This document shows positions 23,649 to 30,419 of a stretch of 32,081 bases of DNA, piece after piece. Source of the stretch: JAEUNJ01 sp052035955 (GTDB taxonomy: Bacteria; Pseudomonadota; Gammaproteobacteria; Burkholderiales; Rhodocyclaceae); assembly GCA_052035955.1 (NCBI GenBank), contig JBPOHD010000101.1, forward strand, positions 1-32,081, written 5' to 3'. The notes beneath the pieces were generated by a model. The model worked only from the letters and a program-made list of their open reading frames with translations. It ran no database searches and was not told where the DNA came from. The translations under genes and the position numbers were made by a program. Positions within the stretch are counted from its first letter, which is position 1; each line of letters opens with the position of its first letter.

Positions 23649-26162
23649 ATGTCCCGTTCCCTCGATCTCGCCGGCTGGTTGCTGCCCCTGGGCCGCCGGC
23701 TGCTCTACGCCTGGGTGCGTCCACGGGCCTTTCCGGAATTGCCGGACGAGTTGGGGCTCGATCCCGCCAAGCCGGTCTGCTACGTCCTGCAGGACCGGCA
23801 GCTCACCAACATCCTGGTGCTGGCCGAGGAGACGCGGAAGGCGGCCATGCCCCTGGCCGAGGCGGCCCTGGTGGCGGGGCCGGTCCGCGCACGGCGTTCA
23901 TTCTTCTTCCTGACCCGGCCCCAGCGCCTGGTGTCCAGCGCCCGCGACCGCTATGGCCACTCGCCGCTGCTCCAGCGCATCGTTGCGGCCGGCATTGCCG
24001 ATCCGAACCTCGACGTGCAGGTGGTGCCGGTCACCATCCTCTGGGGCCGGGCGCCGGACAAGCAGGAATCCATCCTCAAGGCCCTCTTCTCGGAGACCTG
24101 GCGGCCGCCGGGGCACCTGCGGCAATTGATGGCAGTGCTGTTGCACGGCCGGCAGGCCCTGGTCCGTTTCAGCGCGCCCCTTTCCCTGCGCGAACTGCTG
24201 AAGGATGGCCTGGAGGAACCGCGGGCCCTGCGCAAGCTCTCCCGGGTGCTGCGGGTGCATTTCCGGCGGCAAAGGGAGATGGCCATCGGGCCGGACCTGT
24301 CGCACCGCAACACCCAGGTCGATTCGCTGCTGGCGGCCGAGCCGGTCAGGCAGGCCATCGCCGAGGAGTCGGCATCCCGCAGCGTGTCCCTGGAGGAGGC
24401 GGAGGCCCGCGCCCGGGCCTTCGCGCTCGAGATCGCCTCCGACTACACCTACGGCGTGATCCGCGCCCTGGAACTCTTCCTGGATTGGGTCTGGAACCGC
24501 ATCTTCGATGGCATCGTGGTCCGCAATTTCGACGTGGTGACGCGCATCGCGCCCGACCACGGGATCGTGTACGTGCCCTGCCACCGCAGCCATGTGGACT
24601 ACCTGCTGTTGTCCTTCCTCATCTTCCGCCGCGGCCTCATGCCTCCCCACATCGCGGCGGGTGCCAACCTGAACCTGCCGGTCGTGGGTCCCCTGCTGCG
24701 CCGTGGCGGCGCCTTCTTCCTCCGCCGCAGCTTCAAGGGCGAGCCCCTCTACGCGGCGGTCTTCGACGAATACCTGCACCTGATGCTGGCCCGGGGCTTC
24801 CCCATCGAGTACTTCATCGAAGGGGGGCGCAGCCGCGGCGGACGCCTCCTGCCTCCCAAGGCCGGCATGCTCGGCATGACCATCCGCAGCTTCCTGCGCA
24901 GCCACGAGCGGCCTCTGGTCTTCGTCCCCGTCTATGTCGGTTACGAGAAGGTGGTGGAGGCGGACAGCTACCTGCGGGAACTCGCCGGACGGCCGAAGTC
25001 GGGTGAATCCCTCTGGGGCGTGTTGTCGGCCGTCCGGGAACTGCGCCGATACTTCGGTCGGGCCCACGTCAATTTCGGCCGTCCCCTGGACCTCGGCGAG
25101 GCCCTGGATCGCCTTCAACCCGGATGGGGGTCGGGCGGCGACGCGCGGGCACCCTGGGTGCGCGATGCGATCCATGATGTCGCCGTCCACCTGGCCCGCC
25201 GCATCAACGAGGCCGCCGTGGTCAATCCCATCAACATGACGGCGCTGGTCCTGCTGGCGACCCCGAAACAGGCCATCGACGAGGCGGCCCTGTACCGCAT
25301 GGTCGCCCATTACCGGGCCCTGCTGTCCGTCACCGAGACAGGAAACGCCGGCGGACCGGAGGCGGCCGCCGAGGGCGACCGGGAGCCGGTGGAGTCCGTC
25401 GAGACCATCGACCAGGCCTTGCGGCTTGGAATGCTCGAGCGCATCGTCCATCCCCTCGGCGACATCCTGCGGGTACCGCCGGGCCAGGCGCCCTATCTCT
25501 CCTACTTCCGGAACAACGTCCTGCACCGGGTCGCCCTGCCCGCCCTGGTCGCCTGCCTGCTCGCCCACAACGCGCGACTGCCGCGCTTGCGCGTGGAGGC
25601 CGCGGTGGGTGGCCTCTATCGACTGCTGCGGGCAGAACTCTTCCTGCCCTGGGAACCCGAGGACCTGCCGGCTGCCCTCGACGTCGTCCTCGGCACCCTG
25701 GCCGACCGGGAACTGGTCGGCAGCGATGGAGAGTACCTGACCTCCCCGGAGCCCAACAGCCGGGAATTCATGGAACTGGGGATGCTCGGCGAAACATTGC
25801 GGCCGACGCTGGAGCGCCACTTCCTGACTCTGGCCCTGCTCGGGCGCCACGGTTCGGGGCGCATCTCCCGGTCGGCCCTGGTGGACCAGAGCCATCTGCT
25901 GGCCCAGCGGATGGCCCTGCTCTACGAGTTCGATTCGCCGGAATTCGCCGAGAAGTCCCTGTTCGCCGGCGTGATCCAGAACCTGATCGACGAGGCCCTC
26001 CTGGCCGAGGACGAGTCAGGGCTTCTGGTGTTCGACGAGGGGTTGACGGCCCCGGCGTCCGATGCGGAACTGCTTCTTGCAGAGGAAGTCCGCCAGACCA
26101 TCCGGCGCATGGCCCGGGAGGGCGATGGGCCTCAGGCCCTGGCCGGCCAGGGAATCACGTAG
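23649..26162 (+). CDS. plsB: Glycerol-3-phosphate 1-O-acyltransferase
   Basis: This 837-residue membrane-associated enzyme transfers an acyl chain from acyl-ACP or acyl-CoA to position 1 of glycerol-3-phosphate, the first committed step of phospholipid synthesis. The acyltransferase blocks are in order: block I HRSHVDYLLLSF with the HX4D motif (His312, Asp317), block II GGAFFLRRSFKGEPLY, block III FIEGGRSRGGRLLPPKAGML and block IV PLVFVPVYVGYEKVVE. The N-terminal third and long C-terminal region match the PlsB layout (E. coli about 807 residues). The start at 23649 has no strong ribosome site. The 3' end runs 31 bp into the convergent hemolysin III-family gene. Being close to the fad operon, it links acyl-CoA supply and use, but it is a separate transcription unit. 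Confidence 0.95.
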   Translation: MSRSLDLAGWLLPLGRRLLYAWVRPRAFPELPDELGLDPAKPVCYVLQDRQLTNILVLAEETRKAAMPLAEAALVAGPVRARRSFFFLTRPQRLVSSARDRYGHSPLLQRIVAAGIADPNLDVQVVPVTILWGRAPDKQESILKALFSETWRPPGHLRQLMAVLLHGRQALVRFSAPLSLRELLKDGLEEPRALRKLSRVLRVHFRRQREMAIGPDLSHRNTQVDSLLAAEPVRQAIAEESASRSVSLEEAEARARAFALEIASDYTYGVIRALELFLDWVWNRIFDGIVVRNFDVVTRIAPDHGIVYVPCHRSHVDYLLLSFLIFRRGLMPPHIAAGANLNLPVVGPLLRRGGAFFLRRSFKGEPLYAAVFDEYLHLMLARGFPIEYFIEGGRSRGGRLLPPKAGMLGMTIRSFLRSHERPLVFVPVYVGYEKVVEADSYLRELAGRPKSGESLWGVLSAVRELRRYFGRAHVNFGRPLDLGEALDRLQPGWGSGGDARAPWVRDAIHDVAVHLARRINEAAVVNPINMTALVLLATPKQAIDEAALYRMVAHYRALLSVTETGNAGGPEAAAEGDREPVESVETIDQALRLGMLERIVHPLGDILRVPPGQAPYLSYFRNNVLHRVALPALVACLLAHNARLPRLRVEAAVGGLYRLLRAELFLPWEPEDLPAALDVVLGTLADRELVGSDGEYLTSPEPNSREFMELGMLGETLRPTLERHFLTLALLGRHGSGRISRSALVDQSHLLAQRMALLYEFDSPEFAEKSLFAGVIQNLIDEALLAEDESGLLVFDEGLTAPASDAELLLAEEVRQTIRRMAREGDGPQALAGQGIT

Positions 26163-26809
26163 AACAGCACGGCGAAGAAGTGCAGGGTGCTGCCCAGCAG
26201 CACGAAGCCGTGCCAGATGGCGTGGTTGTAGGGCAGGCGTTTCCACTTGTAGAAGGGCACGCCGGCGGTGTAGGCGATCCCGCCTGCCGCCAGCAGCACC
26301 AAGCCCCCCGTCGCCACATGGCGCAACAAGGGTTCTACGGCCACCACGACGGCCCAGCCCATGGCGATGTACAGGCCGACCACCAGGCCATGCAGCCTTC
26401 CCTTGAGGACCAGGCGCAGGGCGATTCCGAGCACCGCCAGGGTCCAGATCGCGGCGAACAGGGACCAGCCCCAGGGGCCGCGCAGGTTCACCAGCATGAA
26501 GGGCGTGTAGGTGCCGGCGATGAGCAGGAATATGGCCGAATGGTCGAGGGCCCGCAGCGTCTGTTTGAGGCGCTGGACCTGGACGCTGTGGTAGAGCGTC
26601 GAGGCCGTGTAGGCGAGTACCAGTGCCGCCCCGAAGATGCTGCAGGCCACGACGTGCCAGGCGTCCCCGTTGCGCGTCGCGAAGGCGGTCAGGACCGCCA
26701 GGCCGGCGATGGCGAGGACGATGCCGATGCCGTGGGTAAGGCCGTTGGCGATCTCCTCGCCGACGGTGTAGGCGGGCAGCGGGGCGGGACGGGGGGCGGA
26801 GGCGGTCAT
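26132..26809 (-). CDS. Hemolysin III/PAQR-family membrane protein (YqfA-like)
   Basis: This 225-residue protein has seven predicted transmembrane helices. Family motifs: EEIANGLTHGIGIVLAI near the N-terminus, STLYHSVQ after the second helix, LDHSAIFLLIAGTYTPF in the middle, and NHAIWHGFVLLGSTLHFFAV near the C-terminus. The conserved His, Ser and Asp residues in these segments match the metal site known in PAQR/adiponectin-receptor relatives. The name reflects an old hemolysis phenotype; the cellular role in proteobacteria is probably in membrane lipid homeostasis, by analogy. Its stop lies inside the 3' end of plsB on the opposite strand. No Shine-Dalgarno sequence is evident. A normal-length family member. 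Confidence 0.92.
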   Translation of the reverse strand: MTASAPRPAPLPAYTVGEEIANGLTHGIGIVLAIAGLAVLTAFATRNGDAWHVVACSIFGAALVLAYTASTLYHSVQVQRLKQTLRALDHSAIFLLIAGTYTPFMLVNLRGPWGWSLFAAIWTLAVLGIALRLVLKGRLHGLVVGLYIAMGWAVVVAVEPLLRHVATGGLVLLAAGGIAYTAGVPFYKWKRLPYNHAIWHGFVLLGSTLHFFAVLFYVIPWPARA

Positions 26810-26840
26810 GGGGACGATGGGCGGCGGACTGGGAAGGCCG

Positions 26841-26846
26841 AGTATA
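26841..26846 (-). promoter_or_regulatory. Candidate -10 of the hemolysin III-family gene
   Basis: TATACT on the minus strand (5 of 6) lies about 32 nt before the ATG at 26809. No good -35 hexamer is visible; a strong hairpin (26861-26879) occupies that position. Confidence 0.35.
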
Positions 26847-26860
26847 GGGGAGCCGGCCGA

Positions 26861-26906
26861 TCCGCCGCTAGGCGGCGGAACCTAGGAGCCCGGCCGCTCC
26901 CGGGCT
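26861..26906 (-). terminator. Two tandem hairpins downstream of phoU
   Basis: On leaving phoU, transcription meets AGCCCGG-N6-CCGGGCT (26887-26906) and then a perfect 8-bp stem TCCGCCGC-TAG-GCGGCGGA (26861-26879). Neither is followed by a clear T-run, so this is a strong structural block rather than a textbook intrinsic terminator. Confidence 0.45.
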
Positions 26907-26917
26907 GTCGGGCCGTC

Positions 26918-27616
26918 CTACCTGGCGACTTCCTTTTCCATCGCCTCGAGGCCGATGTGGCGCACGTCCCGGCCCTTGGCCAGGTAGACCACGTACTCGG
27001 AGACGTTCTTGGCGTGGTCGCCGATGCGTTCGATGGACTTGGCGATGAAAAGCAGGTCGAGCGACCGGGAGATGGTCCGCGGGTCTTCCATCATGAAGGT
27101 GATGAGCTGGCGCATGATGCCCTTGAATTCGGCATCCACTTCCTTGTCCTGGCGCACCACCTGGGCGGAGGCGGTCAGGTCGATGCGGGCGAAGGCGTCG
27201 AGGGCCTTCTTCAGCATGGCCACGGCGATGTCGGCGACGTGCCGCATCTCGAGCTTGGGGGCGAAGCCAGTGTCGTCCGTATGCAGGCGGCGGGCCATCT
27301 TGGCGATCTTCTTCGCCTCGTCGCCTATCCTTTCCAGGTCGGTGATGGTCTTCACCACGGTCATGATCATGCGCAGATCCACCGCCGTCGGCTGGCGGCG
27401 GGCGATGATGTGGTTGCAGGCCTCGTCCAGTTCGACTTCCAGCCGGTTCACCCGGTGATCGTTTTCGATCACCTGTTCCAGCAGCACCAGGTCGGCGTTG
27501 CCCAGGCCCTCCATGGCGCGCACGATCTGCTGTTCCACGAGGCCACCCATCTGGAGCACCCGGGTACGGATGCTCTCGAGTTCGGTATCGAATTGCTTGA
27601 CGATGTGTTCGTTCAT
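26918..27616 (-). CDS. phoU: Phosphate signalling/transport regulator PhoU
   Basis: This 232-residue protein is two tandem three-helix PhoU domains. Each carries the metal-binding signature: LERIGDEAKKIA (Glu95, Asp99) and IERIGDHAKNVSEY (Glu196, Asp200). PhoU mediates between the PstSCAB transporter and the PhoR kinase, holding the Pho regulon off when phosphate is sufficient. In many bacteria phoU ends the pst operon; here no pst, phoB or phoR gene is adjacent and it stands between rpiA and a hemolysin III-family gene. GGAGGA lies about 10 nt before the ATG. It follows rpiA by 64 bp on the same strand, with a possible promoter of its own. Confidence 0.96.
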   Translation of the reverse strand: MNEHIVKQFDTELESIRTRVLQMGGLVEQQIVRAMEGLGNADLVLLEQVIENDHRVNRLEVELDEACNHIIARRQPTAVDLRMIMTVVKTITDLERIGDEAKKIAKMARRLHTDDTGFAPKLEMRHVADIAVAMLKKALDAFARIDLTASAQVVRQDKEVDAEFKGIMRQLITFMMEDPRTISRSLDLLFIAKSIERIGDHAKNVSEYVVYLAKGRDVRHIGLEAMEKEVAR

Positions 27617-27650
27617 GACAGGGGTTCCTCCGCGGGACCGCGAGGTCTGG

Positions 27651-27656
27651 ATTCTA
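27651..27656 (-). promoter_or_regulatory. Candidate -10 of phoU
   Basis: TAGAAT on the minus strand (5 of 6), about 35 nt before the phoU ATG, in the phoU-rpiA gap. The nine bases GGATTCTAG on the plus strand here are repeated upstream of rpiA. I could not find a convincing two-half Pho box. Confidence 0.4.
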
Positions 27657-27680
27657 GGGCCCGTATGTGACGGTTTTGTT

Positions 27681-28352
27681 TCAAGCCGCCATGGCGCGCA
27701 CCCCGCCCGGAGAGGCGAGGAGCAGCAGGTCGGCGCCCCGGCGGGCGAAAAGGCCGTTGGTCACCACGCCGACGATCTGGTTGATGCGCGTCTCCATGTC
27801 GGGGGCGTCGTCGATGGTGAGGCCCGCCACATCCAGGATCAGGTTGCCGTTGTCGGTGACGAATCCCTCCCGCGGCGTCGGTTGGCCGCCGAGGCGGCGC
27901 AATTGCCGGGCGACGTGGGCGGCGGCCATGGGAATCACCTCCACCGGAAGGGGGAAACGCCCCAGGCGGTCCACGAGCTTCGATTCGTCGCAGACGCAGA
28001 CGAAGGTCTTGGCCACCGCGGCAACGATCTTTTCCCGCGTCAGGGCGCCGCCGCCGCCCTTGATCATGGCCAGGGCGGGCGTGATCTCGTCGGCACCGTC
28101 CACGTAGATGGGCAGGTCGGCGACGTCGTTGAGTTCGAGGACGCGGATGCCGTGCCCCTCGAGGCGCTTGCGCGTGGCTTCCGAACTGGCGACGGCACCG
28201 CCGAGGCGGTCGCGCAGTCCCGCCAGCTGGTCGATGAAGAAATTGGCTGTGGAGCCGGTGCCCACGCCGACGATGCCCCCCAGGGGCAGGTGTTCGGCGA
28301 CATAGTCGCGGGCGGCGGCGGCGACCGAGCGCTTGAGTTCGTCCTGGGTCAT
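27681..28352 (-). CDS. rpiA: Ribose-5-phosphate isomerase A
   Basis: This 223-residue cytosolic enzyme interconverts ribose-5-phosphate and ribulose-5-phosphate in the non-oxidative pentose phosphate pathway. Substrate loops are intact: GVGTGSTANFF (phosphate binding), YVDGADEI with Asp85 and Asp88, and KGGGGALTREKI with Lys98 and Glu107, at the same spacing as the catalytic Lys94 and Glu103 of the E. coli enzyme. Length is normal (E. coli 219). No good Shine-Dalgarno sequence precedes the ATG, but a -10-like hexamer lies about 32 nt upstream. Confidence 0.97.
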   Translation of the reverse strand: MTQDELKRSVAAAARDYVAEHLPLGGIVGVGTGSTANFFIDQLAGLRDRLGGAVASSEATRKRLEGHGIRVLELNDVADLPIYVDGADEITPALAMIKGGGGALTREKIVAAVAKTFVCVCDESKLVDRLGRFPLPVEVIPMAAAHVARQLRRLGGQPTPREGFVTDNGNLILDVAGLTIDDAPDMETRINQIVGVVTNGLFARRGADLLLLASPGGVRAMAA

Positions 28353-28383
28353 GGTCTGGTGCGACGCGAAACGGAAAATCGGG

Positions 28384-28389
28384 ATTCTA
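28384..28389 (-). promoter_or_regulatory. Candidate -10 of rpiA
   Basis: TAGAAT on the minus strand (5 of 6), giving a leader of about 24 nt. The wider gap 28353-28601 to the PilZ-like gene holds no supportable gene; a 45-residue frame starting MAMAKAAQAPG has no ribosome site. Confidence 0.4.
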
Positions 28390-28601
28390 GCGGTCGCGGC
28401 CCGGCGATCGATCAGACTTGCGCCGGGCGATCATCAGGAGGGGGCCGGCGGGCGTGCCGGCCGACGCGGGAGCATGGGGGGATTCTTCCGTCCCCGGGGC
28501 TTGCGCGGCCTTCGCCATCGCCATGCCGGAACAGGGAGTTCCGGAGCCGACGCCTGGGGTGCCCCGGCCGGCCGCCGTCGGCGCCGGGTTCTCGGGCGCG
28601 C

Positions 28602-30290
28602 TCAGGCGGACGGCTCGAATCGGGTCCGCTCGAAATCGGGGCCACTTTCCAGCAGTTCGCCGAGGACCACCCTGGTGTCCTCGCCACCTATCCGCAGCCA
28701 GACGGCGAGCCCCGGGCGGTGCGCGCCGCGGGGCAGCACCAGTTGCCGGCCCGCCGGGTCGAGCAGCATGGCGTCCAGGTAACCCAGGCCGCTGCCCTCG
28801 ATCTGCTGCCAGACGGTCTTGCCGTCCTCGCTGGCCGGCTTCACCTGGCCGCACAGGGAAGGCCCGGGCAGGGTTTCCAGGCCGATGCCCGGCTTCCCGT
28901 CTGGGCCGCGTCCGATGCGGCGGATGACGCCCAGCCGCCAGTCCAGGCTGTCCTCCTGGCGGAATCCGACCAGCCCGCCGATGCGGTGGTTCGGGCGCAC
29001 GTGGGGCACGGCGGCGCCCAGGCCGGAATCGCTGGCGTCGGCGAGGGTCCATTGCTCCATCATCGCCTTGTCGCCCGACAGTTCCAGCTTTCGCAAGGTC
29101 TCCAGCGGGTCCGTCGGCACTTCCTCCACCTTCTTTTCGAGGTTGATGTTGGCCGTCGTGAAGCGCCGCTCGAGGCGGTCGCGCAAGGCCGCCGCCAGGT
29201 CGGACCCGTATTCGAGGCTGCGGCCCGAACGGGCGAAATCGGAAAATGCGACCATGCGACGGGCCAGGGCGAAGCCGTGCACGACGAGCAGCCGGTCATG
29301 GCGGGCCTTGCGCTCGTGCCGTCGCTTGGGGGGCTGCCGGGACCAGGCCGAAAGCAGTGCGCGCAGCAGCGCCTCCGTGTCGGCCAGGGTGCATGGCGAT
29401 CCTTCGAGCCAGGCGGGCAGGGCCTTTTCGCTGCGGATGGTGGCGGCCAGTTGCAGGATCTGGCTGTAGACGGGGCCGGTGTTCAGGTGCCGCCACTGGT
29501 CGCCGGCCATGGCTTCCGGCCGGCTGCGGACGGGGCCCTCGGCGGTTGTCAGGTCCACCGAATGGCCGCCGGCCTGGGGGTTGCCCACTTTCAGGACGAG
29601 ATGCGAGGCGAGGCCCCGGAGCACCCGGTCGAGGGTGTCGATCTGCTCCGGGGCCAGGTTCGACCAGGGAGCCAGCTCGAAATAGGCGCCTTGGGCGTAC
29701 TCGTGCCAGACGGAGGAATCGGGGCTCCCGTCGTAGGGAGGCGCCCGCAGGGCGGCGACCCCCAGGATGTGGGCCCGCGCCAGCAGGTCGTGGGCCGTTT
29801 TCCACCAGGCGGGGGAGGGGCTTCGGTAGCGCAGGCGCAGCAAGGCCTTGGCCCGGGTGTGCCAGTACATGGCCCGCAATGCGAGGGGCAGCAGGTACTT
29901 TCGATCCGCTGCCGTGATTTCCGCCGGTACGGGTGCCCGTCCCATCAGGTGGAGATTGCAGGCGACGACCCGTTCGCAATGGGCATGAAGGGTCTGCCAG
30001 ACGCGCTCGGACAGGTGCCCGCGCGCCCGGGGATCGAAATAGAGCGCGAGGCATTCGCCGACCACCGGCAGGGCAGCCTCGTCGAGCATGCGTGCCGACT
30101 TCATGAGGCGATGCAGGTCGACCTCGCCCGCTGCGGTTTCCGCCTCGCCCAGCCAGTGGTCGATGTCGAAGAGCCGGCGCTCCGGGTCGCTGCCGGGAAT
30201 GCCCGAGAGCAGGTCCCGGACGCCATTGTCGGAGGCCAGGGGGTGGAGGTTGTCTCCCTTCCGGAAGCGAGAAACGAGGTCCTTCAGCAT
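28602..30290 (-). CDS. Large uncharacterised protein with C-terminal PilZ-like domain
   Basis: This 562-residue soluble protein is mostly helical over about 410 residues (for example DLHRLMKSARMLDEAALPVVGECLAL) with no domain I recognise. The C-terminal 140 residues resemble PilZ: LADASDSGLGAAVP has the DxSxxG motif (Asp418, Ser420, Gly423), followed by IGGLVGFRQ, LDWRLGVIRRIGR and PGIGLETL in the expected beta order. The upstream RxxxR motif needed for canonical cyclic-di-GMP contact is not visible, so binding is uncertain. Start: ATG at 30290 gives MLKDLVSRFRKG; a TTG at 30338 adds 16 residues and has GGGGGA close by, so it remains possible. It stands alone between lpdA and rpiA. The function is unknown; a c-di-GMP-linked adaptor is a guess from the domain. 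Confidence 0.8.
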   Translation of the reverse strand: MLKDLVSRFRKGDNLHPLASDNGVRDLLSGIPGSDPERRLFDIDHWLGEAETAAGEVDLHRLMKSARMLDEAALPVVGECLALYFDPRARGHLSERVWQTLHAHCERVVACNLHLMGRAPVPAEITAADRKYLLPLALRAMYWHTRAKALLRLRYRSPSPAWWKTAHDLLARAHILGVAALRAPPYDGSPDSSVWHEYAQGAYFELAPWSNLAPEQIDTLDRVLRGLASHLVLKVGNPQAGGHSVDLTTAEGPVRSRPEAMAGDQWRHLNTGPVYSQILQLAATIRSEKALPAWLEGSPCTLADTEALLRALLSAWSRQPPKRRHERKARHDRLLVVHGFALARRMVAFSDFARSGRSLEYGSDLAAALRDRLERRFTTANINLEKKVEEVPTDPLETLRKLELSGDKAMMEQWTLADASDSGLGAAVPHVRPNHRIGGLVGFRQEDSLDWRLGVIRRIGRGPDGKPGIGLETLPGPSLCGQVKPASEDGKTVWQQIEGSGLGYLDAMLLDPAGRQLVLPRGAHRPGLAVWLRIGGEDTRVVLGELLESGPDFERTRFEPSA

Positions 30291-30371
30291 GTCGGCCCAA
30301 CGGGGCGGGGGTTGGTCGAGGGGCGAAGTATGGAACAAATTCCCCCGCCTCGCCGCGGCGAAAAAGCGACC

Positions 30372-30409
30372 AAAAGCCCCGCCACCGAAACCGACCCCGG
30401 TGGCGGAGC
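30372..30409 (-). terminator. Intrinsic terminator of lpdA
   Basis: Read on the minus strand, a 12-bp stem with one mismatch (arms at 30409-30398 and 30387-30376, core CCGCCACCG/CGGTGGCGG) with a 10-nt loop is followed directly by TTTT. It starts 11 bp after the lpdA stop and is the best intrinsic terminator in the window. Confidence 0.7.
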
Positions 30410-30419
30410 CGGCCGCGGG

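Noticed and set aside
27617..27680. A Pho box upstream of phoU
   Set aside because: Only one poor half site (CCGTCAC on the minus strand) is present, without the second direct repeat at 11-bp spacing.
28387..28600. A small minus-strand gene between rpiA and the PilZ-like gene
   Set aside because: Frames here are Ala/Pro/Gly/Arg-rich, lack ribosome sites and show no domain.
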